Shown piece by piece: positions 58,138 to 64,000 of a stretch of DNA of 64,000 nt. Origin of the DNA: DATAJX01 sp036261915 (GTDB lineage: Bacteria > Pseudomonadota > Alphaproteobacteria > UBA2136 > UBA6156); NCBI GenBank assembly GCA_036261915.1, contig DATAJX010000006.1, positions 186,001-250,000 on the forward strand. Direction: 5' to 3'. The notes under the pieces are model-generated. The model ran no database searches and was not told the DNA's origin. It was given only the letters and a program-made list of their open reading frames with translations. Position numbers and translations under genes: made by a program. The stretch's first letter is position 1, and every line of letters begins with the position of its first letter.

Positions 58138-59811
58138 TTACATTACTCCTTCTTGAACACCTTCGATCACAGCCCCGGGGAAGCTGGACAGAATATCTTT
58201 AAGCGCGGGCTCGGCCGCTGCGGCCTCCTTGCGTGCGTTACCGGCGGCCACGTTCTGCTCGCGCAACGTGGGCGCGGCCACGCCTTCGCGCAGGTCTTGC
58301 ACCACGTTCCAGTTCTCGCCGGTCAGGTCGCGCAGGCCCGCCCGCAAGTCGCGGATCAGGTCTTTCGCGTCGTGCAACCCGCGGTCGATCGTCACGTGCA
58401 GATCGGTGCCCTCAAGGCCGGTGCAGCGCACCTGCGCGCGCAGCGCGGCGGCCATGCTGGGCTTTACACCTTCCAGCTGCTTCACCAGCCCGGCCCAGTC
58501 GGCCGGAACGGCAACAACAGGCTTGGCGGCAATGGGTTCTTCGGCCGGGGCTTCCACCACGGCGCGGGCACCCACACTGTTACCGGCTTCAACTTCATGC
58601 ACCGGCACCACCATGGGCACGGGCGCTTCGGCAATCTTCGCCGGAGCGGGTACGGCGGTATTGCCCTGAACCTTCTCCAGAAGCTCGCCCAGCGGCGGCA
58701 GCGGGGCAAGGTAGGCCACGCGCACGGTGGCCATGCTTAACGCTTCATACGGGCGCTCGGCGGCCTTCACCTCAGCGGCGGCGGTAAACAGCAACTGGTA
58801 CACCCGGCTCAAACTCGCCAGCGTGGTTTTGGCGGCCAGTTCGGCGCCACGGGTCTTGGCCATCTCGTCCAACGCCATGTCGTCTTTCAGGTGCGGCAGC
58901 AATAGCAAACGGGTGAGCATGTGCACGACATCCAACAGCCCCTGCACCACCATCAGCGCATCCTGCCCGCGCGCATGCAGATCATCCAGCATCGTCAATG
59001 CATCCTTGGCGCTACCGCCCAGCATCAGGCCCAGCAGGTCGTACAGCTTGGCGCGGTCGGCCAGCCCCAGCATGTCCTGCACCAGCGCGGCGCCAATGGT
59101 TTCGCCGTGGCTCAGCGCAATGGCCTGGTCCAAAAGGCTTAATCCATCACGCACGCTGCCGTCGGCCGCCTGTGCGATCATGTTGATGGCCGCAGGCTCG
59201 GCGGCAATGCTTTCTTTTTCCAGAATATTGGTGAAGTGCCTAATCAACACCTCGCTCGGCACGCGCTTCAAATCAAAACGCATGCAACGGCTCAGCACCG
59301 TCACGGGTATTTTATCAACCTCGGTGGTAGCAAACACAAACACCACGCGGGCGGGCGGTTCTTCCAGCGTCTTCAACAACGCGTTAAACGCGTGCGCGCT
59401 CAGCATGTGCACTTCGTCGATGATGTACACCTTGTAGCGCCCGGTCATCGGCGCGTAGTTCACGCCTTCAAACAGCTTCTCCACGTCTTCAACGCTGCGG
59501 TTGCTGGCGGCGTCGTATTCCAGCACGTCGCCGTGCGTACCAGTGGTAATGGCCTTCACCTGCGGGTCATTCTCGTCCCATGTGGTTGAAGGCCCGTTTT
59601 CGCAGTTCAAGGCCTTGGCGATGATGCGCGCGGTGGTGGTCTTCCCCACCCCGCGGATGCCGGTGAGCACATAGGCATGGTGCAGGCGGTTCACCTTGAT
59701 GGCATTGGTGAGCGTGCGCACCAATGCGTCCTGCCCCACCAGCTCTTCAAAGCGCTGCGGACGGTACTTCCGCGCTAAAACGATGTAATCGTTATTGTCC
59801 CCATTCCCCAT
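58138..59811 (-). CDS. dnaX: DNA polymerase III tau/gamma subunit DnaX
   Basis: Clamp-loader ATPase, 557 residues. LARKYRPQRFEELVGQDALVRTL, Walker A GIRGVGKTTTAR, YIIDEVHMLSAHAFNALLKTLEEPP and the sensor region VTVLSRCMRFDLKRV are intact. Of the zinc-module cysteines only the first (LNC) remains. The C-terminal third is Ala/Val/Pro-rich with a domain-V-like end. ATG 59811 lies six bases after a TATAAC box without a Shine-Dalgarno. No slippery A-rich frameshift signal was identified. Confidence 0.95.
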   Translation of the reverse strand: MGNGDNNDYIVLARKYRPQRFEELVGQDALVRTLTNAIKVNRLHHAYVLTGIRGVGKTTTARIIAKALNCENGPSTTWDENDPQVKAITTGTHGDVLEYDAASNRSVEDVEKLFEGVNYAPMTGRYKVYIIDEVHMLSAHAFNALLKTLEEPPARVVFVFATTEVDKIPVTVLSRCMRFDLKRVPSEVLIRHFTNILEKESIAAEPAAINMIAQAADGSVRDGLSLLDQAIALSHGETIGAALVQDMLGLADRAKLYDLLGLMLGGSAKDALTMLDDLHARGQDALMVVQGLLDVVHMLTRLLLLPHLKDDMALDEMAKTRGAELAAKTTLASLSRVYQLLFTAAAEVKAAERPYEALSMATVRVAYLAPLPPLGELLEKVQGNTAVPAPAKIAEAPVPMVVPVHEVEAGNSVGARAVVEAPAEEPIAAKPVVAVPADWAGLVKQLEGVKPSMAAALRAQVRCTGLEGTDLHVTIDRGLHDAKDLIRDLRAGLRDLTGENWNVVQDLREGVAAPTLREQNVAAGNARKEAAAAEPALKDILSSFPGAVIEGVQEGVM

Positions 59812-59817
59812 GCCAGC

Positions 59818-59823
59818 GTTATA
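59818..59823 (-). promoter_or_regulatory. -10 box of dnaX
   Basis: TATAAC on the minus strand, six bases before ATG 59811, no Shine-Dalgarno. No strong -35. Confidence 0.45.
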
Positions 59824-59902
59824 CAATGCGCCGCTGTTTTTGGCACCTTAAAACCCGTATGCAGGCCGATAATTTATCCGATAAAACCATGGGCAAATAA
59901 AA

Positions 59903-60005
59903 AGCCGCCCCCACCCGGCTGCGCAACCTACCGTTGTTCCCTTTCGGGCCTGGCGGAGTTCGGCTCACATACCGTCGAGAGCGGTAAGACAATCCTACTA
60001 CCGCA
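59903..60005 (-). ncRNA. ffs: Small signal recognition particle RNA (4.5S-like)
   Basis: On the minus strand the conserved SRP core is visible: GCCAGGCCC-GAAA-GGGAACAACGGTAG, with GAACTCC before and GCAGCCGGGTGGGGG after, equal to the apical helix-8 loop and the symmetric and asymmetric internal loops bound by Ffh. A following T-run (CGGCTTTTTATTT) acts as terminator. Location next to dnaX is common in Alphaproteobacteria. Ends are approximate by several bases. Confidence 0.88.
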
Positions 60006-60037
60006 CCACACCCCCTTGGTCAAATTTTACCGTTAAG

Positions 60038-60067
60038 TTGCCGGGGCTTGGCCGGGCCGCCTACACT
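60038..60067 (+). promoter_or_regulatory. Promoter of gene 60073
   Basis: TTGCCG (60038-60043), 18-base spacer, TACACT (60062-60067), then five bases to ATG 60073. No Shine-Dalgarno. Confidence 0.5.
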
Positions 60068-60072
60068 TGCCC

Positions 60073-61074
60073 ATGCCCCGCAAAAAAGCCGCCAAAGTTT
60101 CAAAAAAAACCACTGCCGCCAAGGTGCCTGCGCGCCAGCCGTTCAAGGCCATCATCATTCTCGATACCGGCCCGCAGTTCACCGCCGCCGAAGCTGAACT
60201 GCGCCTGCGTACCATGGCGGCTCACCACACCAAGGGCGCGCCCTTGCCGCCGGTGGTGCGGGTGTCGGCACTCGATGCCAGCCCGCTGGCATCGGCCATG
60301 GCTCTGTACCGGGCGTGGCGCGCGGTGGGCCACGGCGCGCCTGCGCTGTACCTGTGCGCCAGCACCACGGGCAACGAAGCCCTCACCATGCTGACAACCG
60401 ACTGGGGCAACGCCGTACTGGCCCCCAACGACGGCACGCTCAGCCTTATTGCCCGCCTGTTTGCCGAACGGCACATCACCTTCCAGCTGTTTCCGCTCGA
60501 CCTCGAAAACATCATTCAGGGCGAACGCGCCCGCATGGAAAACCCCGATTGGGAACCCGCACCCGACTTCGCCCTGCGCGATTACCTGGCCCCGGCGGCG
60601 GCGCTGTGCGTGGCGGGCATCAGCCCGGTCATCAAACACGCTTCGCCGCTCATGGCGCAGGGCCTGCCGTTTGCCGAAGGCAGCCGCACCATGAGCCTCA
60701 AACTCCACCAGCCCCTGCCCACTTACGCACTGCCGCTGGGCAACGGCGAGTTTCTGCTCAACCTCACGCTCGACCCGCTCTCGTACGACCAACTGATAGA
60801 CGACCGCGCGGTGTTCAGCCTCGAAATGGACAACGTGCACGCGCCCTGCCGCTTTACCCGACTGATGCGCCTGCCCACGGTCGAGGTCGAACCCGACAAC
60901 ACCCCCACCGGCCCGCTACCCACCGCGCTGGGCACCCGCCGCGTGGGCACGCTGGGGCTCGACGGCACGCTGGCCCCGGCATGGGATGAACGGTTTTTGA
61001 CCCTGAAGCTGCAAAACGCCCCCGCCAGCAGCAGCTTTACCCCGCTGCCGCTCACGCTTATCCGCCAAAAATAG
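60073..61074 (+). CDS. Unknown protein with remote resemblance to SAM hydroxide adenosyltransferases (DUF62)
   Basis: A 333-residue soluble protein with a Lys/Ala-rich N-terminal tail (residues 1-25). AIIILDTGPQFTAAEAELRLRTM and NAVLAPNDGTLSLIARLF recall the DUF62 fold (N-terminal strand with acidic residue and the aPNDG loop), and the second half could be its beta-barrel domain, but the catalytic aspartate pattern and the DPGVG motif are not present. So either a divergent member or an unrelated protein. Followed by a Nudix gene 56 bases later. Confidence 0.5.
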   Translation: MPRKKAAKVSKKTTAAKVPARQPFKAIIILDTGPQFTAAEAELRLRTMAAHHTKGAPLPPVVRVSALDASPLASAMALYRAWRAVGHGAPALYLCASTTGNEALTMLTTDWGNAVLAPNDGTLSLIARLFAERHITFQLFPLDLENIIQGERARMENPDWEPAPDFALRDYLAPAAALCVAGISPVIKHASPLMAQGLPFAEGSRTMSLKLHQPLPTYALPLGNGEFLLNLTLDPLSYDQLIDDRAVFSLEMDNVHAPCRFTRLMRLPTVEVEPDNTPTGPLPTALGTRRVGTLGLDGTLAPAWDERFLTLKLQNAPASSSFTPLPLTLIRQK

Positions 61075-61117
61075 GCAAAGCGTACACACCTCACTAGCCG
61101 CTGGGGCCGAAGTCGGC

Positions 61118-61123
61118 TAAGTT
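61118..61123 (+). promoter_or_regulatory. -10 box of Nudix gene
   Basis: TAAGTT, seven bases before ATG 61131; no Shine-Dalgarno. The same GGCTAAGTT string is used before the HAD gene at 63493. Confidence 0.4.
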
Positions 61124-61130
61124 AGCGCCC

Positions 61131-61619
61131 ATGCCCCGCCACAAACGCCAACGCCCCAAAAAACGCACGCCCGGTAGCGGCGCCCCCGGCACCCATGGTC
61201 GCCGCCAGCGCTGGTTTTACGATGTGCGCCAATACGGCCTGATCACCGACAAGGACGGTAAGCTGCTTATTCTGCAACTGCCCGCCGATTACGACGATGC
61301 CGCCGCCAACACCTGGACGCTGCCCGGCGGCAAGCTGGAACCCGCCGACGACCCGGCCGCCGGCATCCTGCGCGAAATTAAAGAAGAAACCGGGCTGGTG
61401 CCCACCATGAACGGCCCCTGCACCGTGGCCCGCTGGAGCACCCGCAACAGCAAAAAGCTGGCCATCTTCTATACCTGCAGCGTGCCCACCAAGCAACCCG
61501 AACCCAAACTGTCGCGCGAACACCAGCGCAGCCTGTGGGTATCGCTGGCCGATATCAACGAGTTTCCTTTCCACCGGCCCGATATGGTCACGGTCATCAA
61601 GCAGCAACTCAAAAAGTAG
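61131..61619 (+). CDS. Nudix hydrolase
   Basis: A 162-residue protein with a complete Nudix box: LPGGKLEPADDPAAGILREIKEETGL (about residues 64-89 in sequence, catalytic E in REIKEE). N-terminal 28 residues are strongly basic (PRHKRQRPKKRTPG). Predicted to cleave a nucleoside diphosphate linked to another group; substrate unknown. Ends at a terminator shared with the peroxiredoxin gene. Confidence 0.9.
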   Translation: MPRHKRQRPKKRTPGSGAPGTHGRRQRWFYDVRQYGLITDKDGKLLILQLPADYDDAAANTWTLPGGKLEPADDPAAGILREIKEETGLVPTMNGPCTVARWSTRNSKKLAIFYTCSVPTKQPEPKLSREHQRSLWVSLADINEFPFHRPDMVTVIKQQLKK

Positions 61620-61623
61620 CTGC

Positions 61624-61653
61624 AAAAAAAGCCGCCCCATGGGGCGGTTTTTT
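61624..61653. terminator. Bidirectional terminator
   Basis: GCCGCCCC-ATGG-GGCGGT-like stem with A7 and T7 flanks, between convergent Nudix and peroxiredoxin genes. Confidence 0.9.
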
Positions 61654-62243
61654 TAGGCGGCCTTTTTGGCCAGGTGTTCACCCACCGATTCCCGGGTGGT
61701 CTTCATACCGTCATCGCCCTTGTGCCAGTTGGCCGGGCACACTTCGCCGTTCTCTTCAAAAAACGCCAGCGCATCCACCATGCGGATCATCTCGGGCACG
61801 CTGCGGCCCAGCGGCAGGTCGTTGATCACCATGTGGCGGATGGTGCCTTCCTTATCCAGCAGGTAGCTGGCGCGGTAGGTTACGCCATCGGCGTTCAGAA
61901 TGCCCAGTTCGCCACTCAGCTTGCGCTGCATGTCCGACAGCAACGGATACTTCAACTCGCCGATGCCGCCTTCCTTCAGGCTGGTGCGGCGCCACGCGGC
62001 GTGGCTGTGGGTGCTGTCGATGCTTCCGCCGATCACCTGCACGCCGCGTTCTTCAAACTGACTCATGGCCTGGTTGAAAGCTACCAGTTCGGTGGGGCAC
62101 ACAAAGGTGAAGTCGAGCGGGTAAAAGAAAACCACGGTATAACCATCGGTTTTGCCACCCACCTTAAAGGCGTTGTTGGTGGTGCCGTCGGCCATCACCG
62201 CCGCCATCGTCAGTTCGGGGAATTTCTGGCCTACCATCAACAT
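61653..62243 (-). CDS. AhpC-type 2-Cys peroxiredoxin
   Basis: Thiol peroxidase for hydrogen and organic peroxides; 196 residues. Peroxidatic C49 in YPLDFTFVCPTELVAF and resolving cysteine in NGEVCPANWHKG near the C-terminus. AAGGAG lies seven bases before the ATG. Divergent from trxB with an 81-base spacer; thioredoxin reductase/thioredoxin probably regenerates it. No OxyR site was recognised. Confidence 0.95.
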   Translation of the reverse strand: MLMVGQKFPELTMAAVMADGTTNNAFKVGGKTDGYTVVFFYPLDFTFVCPTELVAFNQAMSQFEERGVQVIGGSIDSTHSHAAWRRTSLKEGGIGELKYPLLSDMQRKLSGELGILNADGVTYRASYLLDKEGTIRHMVINDLPLGRSVPEMIRMVDALAFFEENGEVCPANWHKGDDGMKTTRESVGEHLAKKAA

Positions 62244-62324
62244 GTGCGTTCTCCTTTTATGCTTGATTGATGCACCCCCATACCCCGGTTTGACCAACTC
62301 GCCAAGCGGCGTTAAAAGGTGCGT

Positions 62325-63266
62325 ATGCAAAATACTCATCACAAGCTTATCGTCCTCGGCTCCGGCCCCGCCGGCGCCACTGCCGCCATTTATGCCGCCC
62401 GCGCGGGCTTTGCGCCGCTGCTTATTCGCGGCAATACCCCCGGCGGCCAGCTCACCGTCACCACCGAGGTCGAAAACTACCCCGGCTTTGTGCATGTGCA
62501 GGGGCCCGAACTGGTGGCCAAAATGGAAGAACAGGCCGCCCACTGCGGCACGCACCTGCACTCCGACCACATCGTGAAGGCCGAGCTGGACAGCAAGCCG
62601 TTCAGGCTCACCGGCCAGACCGGCACCGAATATACCTGCGATGCGCTCATCATCGCCACCGGCGCCACCGCCAAGTGGCTGGGGCTGCAATCCGAGCAAA
62701 CGTTCAACGGCCGCGGCGTAAGCGCCTGCGCCACCTGCGACGGCGCGTTTTACCGTAATCAGGATGTCGCCGTGGTCGGCGGCGGCAACACCGCCATGGA
62801 AGAAGCGCTGTACCTGGCCAACCTGTGCAAGTCGGTCACCCTCATCCACCGCCGCGATGCCTTCCGGGGCGAAAAGGTGCTGCAAGAGCGCGTCAAAAAC
62901 CACCCCAAGATCACCATCGTCTGGAACAGCACGGTCGACGAAATTCTGGGCGATACCTCGCCCACCGGCGGCGTCACCGGCCTGCGGCTGAAAAGCACGG
63001 TCGACGGCAGCACGTCCGAACTCAAGGTGTTCGGCCTGTTCGTCGCCATCGGCCACAAGCCCAATACCGATATCTTCCAGGGCCAGCTCGACATGGACGA
63101 CACCGGCTACCTCACCGTGCAGCCGGGTACGGTGTTCACCAAAATCAAGGGCGTGTTCGCCGCGGGCGACGTGGCCGACAGCGTGTACCGCCAGGCCGTC
63201 ACGGCAGCCGGTTTGGGCTGCATGGCCGCGCTCGACGCCGCCCGATATCTTGAAGCCCAGCACTAA
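62325..63266 (+). CDS. trxB: Thioredoxin reductase
   Basis: FAD/NADPH enzyme reducing thioredoxin; 313 residues. FAD-binding GSGPAGATAAIYAARAG, redox CATC at residues 135-138, NADPH-binding VVGGGNTAMEEALYLANL and C-terminal GVFAAGDVAD are all present. ATG 62325 has AAAAGG five bases upstream; a GTG at 62319 is a less likely start. Confidence 0.96.
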   Translation: MQNTHHKLIVLGSGPAGATAAIYAARAGFAPLLIRGNTPGGQLTVTTEVENYPGFVHVQGPELVAKMEEQAAHCGTHLHSDHIVKAELDSKPFRLTGQTGTEYTCDALIIATGATAKWLGLQSEQTFNGRGVSACATCDGAFYRNQDVAVVGGGNTAMEEALYLANLCKSVTLIHRRDAFRGEKVLQERVKNHPKITIVWNSTVDEILGDTSPTGGVTGLRLKSTVDGSTSELKVFGLFVAIGHKPNTDIFQGQLDMDDTGYLTVQPGTVFTKIKGVFAAGDVADSVYRQAVTAAGLGCMAALDAARYLEAQH

Positions 63267-63272
63267 ATAAAA

Positions 63273-63299
63273 CCGGCCCCGCAAGGGGCCTTTAAATTT
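63273..63299. terminator. Terminator of trxB (also usable by the tRNA gene)
   Basis: GGCCCCGC / GGGGCC stem followed by TTTAAATTT; on the minus strand the tail is TTTTATTT, so it can end the tRNA transcript too. Confidence 0.8.
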
Positions 63300-63300
63300 C

Positions 63301-63374
63301 TGGAGCGGGATACGGGAATCGAACCCGTGTCTTCAGCTTGGGAAGCTAATGTTCTACCATTGTACCAATCCCGC
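63301..63374 (-). tRNA. tRNA-Gly (anticodon CCC)
   Basis: 74 bases on the minus strand: acceptor GCGGGAT pairs with ATCCCGC, anticodon stem TTAGC/GCTGA around the loop TTCCCAA (anticodon CCC, reading GGG), T-arm with GGTTCGATTCC, discriminator T and an encoded CCA end. Similar to E. coli glyU. Strong G/C folding matches cover all four arms. Confidence 0.97.
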
Positions 63375-63457
63375 TCATTGAGTGGGATCGATAATCCCGC
63401 CCAGAAGGCTCTAATAGCCAATCCGCCACATCTGCGCAATCCACCTTGCGCCAAAAC

Positions 63458-63486
63458 ATGACCTTTGGCCCATAACCGGCTAAGTT
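63458..63486 (+). promoter_or_regulatory. Promoter of HAD gene
   Basis: ATGACC (63458-63463), 17-base spacer, TAAGTT (63481-63486), then six bases to ATG 63493. No Shine-Dalgarno. Confidence 0.45.
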
Positions 63487-63492
63487 GCCTCC

Positions 63493-64000
63493 ATGCCCAA
63501 ATTCGAACTCCTCGCCTTCGACCTCGACGGCACCATGGCCGACACCGAACGCGTCAGCCTGCCCGACGCCATCGACATGCTCAACAGCGAATTCAACATC
63601 CCCGTCACGCTCGACTTCTGGTTCACCAACTATCACGGGCTGGCCGGGCAACCGCTGCTCGATGCTTTGGCCCGCGATTTCGGCGTGGTCATCGCCAACA
63701 GCCACTTCATCGAGCGCCGCAACGCGCGCATCCGCAAGGTGTTCACCAGCCAGCCGCTGCCCGCCGCACCGGGGCTGTACCCTACGCTGCGCCAACTGGC
63801 TGCAGGCGGCTATCAAATGGCCATCTGCTCCAACAGCCAGCCCGAGCGCGTACACCTCACCATTTCGCATCTGGCGGGCCAAACCAAGGCCGGCCTGCAC
63901 CTGACCGACATGTTCGAAGGCTGCTGCTTCAGCGGCGTCGGCAGCACGCACGAACCCAAACCGGCACCCGATGTGTACCTGGCCGCCCTCGCCCAATTTA
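63493..64000 (+). CDS. HAD-superfamily hydrolase, 3' end outside window
   Basis: Phosphatase of the beta-phosphoglucomutase-like HAD group, 169 residues visible. Motif I FDLDGTMADTE (nucleophile D10, acid D12), motif II ICSNSQ, motif III region HEPKPAPDVYLAAL at the cut end. The cap domain lies between residues 17 and 85. Frame is open to the last base, so the protein continues beyond the window. Substrate cannot be told. Confidence 0.9.
   Translation, partial: MPKFELLAFDLDGTMADTERVSLPDAIDMLNSEFNIPVTLDFWFTNYHGLAGQPLLDALARDFGVVIANSHFIERRNARIRKVFTSQPLPAAPGLYPTLRQLAAGGYQMAICSNSQPERVHLTISHLAGQTKAGLHLTDMFEGCCFSGVGSTHEPKPAPDVYLAALAQF

Noticed and set aside
1..64000. CRISPR arrays, prophage or insertion sequences
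   Set aside because: No regularly spaced repeats, integrase, transposase or phage structural genes were seen on either strand.

Overview
The window is high-GC, gene-dense chromosomal DNA from a flagellated alphaproteobacterium. Evidence for this includes the mutY / dciA-like / dsbA divergon, separate ATP-synthase F0 genes with a b'-type subunit, the Caulobacter-like order fliF-fliG-fliH-fliN-(motA)-flbD-flhA, the rsfS-rlmH-envC-ctpA-yibQ-rppH run, dnaX-ybaB-recR beside a small SRP RNA, and a stand-alone class Ia ribonucleotide reductase. The lineage below class cannot be fixed from sequence alone; a Micavibrio-like or Rhodospirillales-like organism is only a guess. No prophage, insertion sequence, CRISPR array or defence island was seen.

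Layout. 1-3.4 kb: trmD (cut by the window edge), rplS, a decayed uracil-DNA-glycosylase-like gene with a tandem copy of its 3' end, and two paralogous small membrane proteins. 3.5-10.2 kb: lytic transglycosylase, RNase HII, a glycosyltransferase, mutY/dciA-like/dsbA, atpI. 10.2-12.7 kb: F0 genes atpB-atpE-atpF', with a foreign-looking antisense membrane gene lodged between atpI and atpB, then rpmE with a structured leader. 12.8-19.4 kb: cheW-like, fliI, fliJ, fliK-like, flhG, flhF. 19.5-23.3 kb: a degenerate receiver protein and nrdB/nrdA. 23.3-26.6 kb: flagellin, the remnant of a second flagellin 3' end and two long intergenic regions. 26.6-34.7 kb: flagellar basal-body, export and regulatory operon. 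34.7-38.1 kb: small metal-binding, transport and lipoprotein genes. 38.3-45.8 kb: a tightly overlapping dTDP-amino-sugar / glycan operon. 45.8-51.8 kb: TerC, TPR lipoprotein, ElyC-like, ftsX, ftsE, zinc-ribbon protein. 51.8-57.2 kb: rsfS to rppH. 57.2-64 kb: recR, ybaB, dnaX, SRP RNA, Nudix, peroxiredoxin, thioredoxin reductase, tRNA-Gly(CCC), a HAD hydrolase cut by the window edge.

How the genes work together. About a third of the window builds and runs a polar-type flagellum: FlhF/FlhG set site and number, FliF/G/N and MotA form the rotor and stator, FliH/I/J and FlhA form the export apparatus, FliK sets hook length, FlbD is the sigma-54 activator, and flagellin is the filament. The sugar operon could decorate surface polymer or flagellin. 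FtsE/FtsX and the degenerate EnvC-like factor lie within 4 kb of each other and should act together on septal murein.

The most striking observation is a family of four ~117-121 bp quasi-palindromic elements (14771-14887, 18246-18363, 21321-21441, 49839-49959). Their ends and centre are conserved, but their stem arms differ between copies while staying self-complementary within each copy. Each sits between two same-strand genes whose products work together (fliI/fliJ, flhF/flhG, nrdA/nrdB, ftsE/ftsX). Other notable signals are a recurrent -10-like box 5-9 bases before start codons that lack a Shine-Dalgarno sequence (probable leaderless mRNAs), repeated 3'-end or unit duplications, and a strand-composition switch near 50 kb that may mark the replication terminus or a rearrangement boundary.
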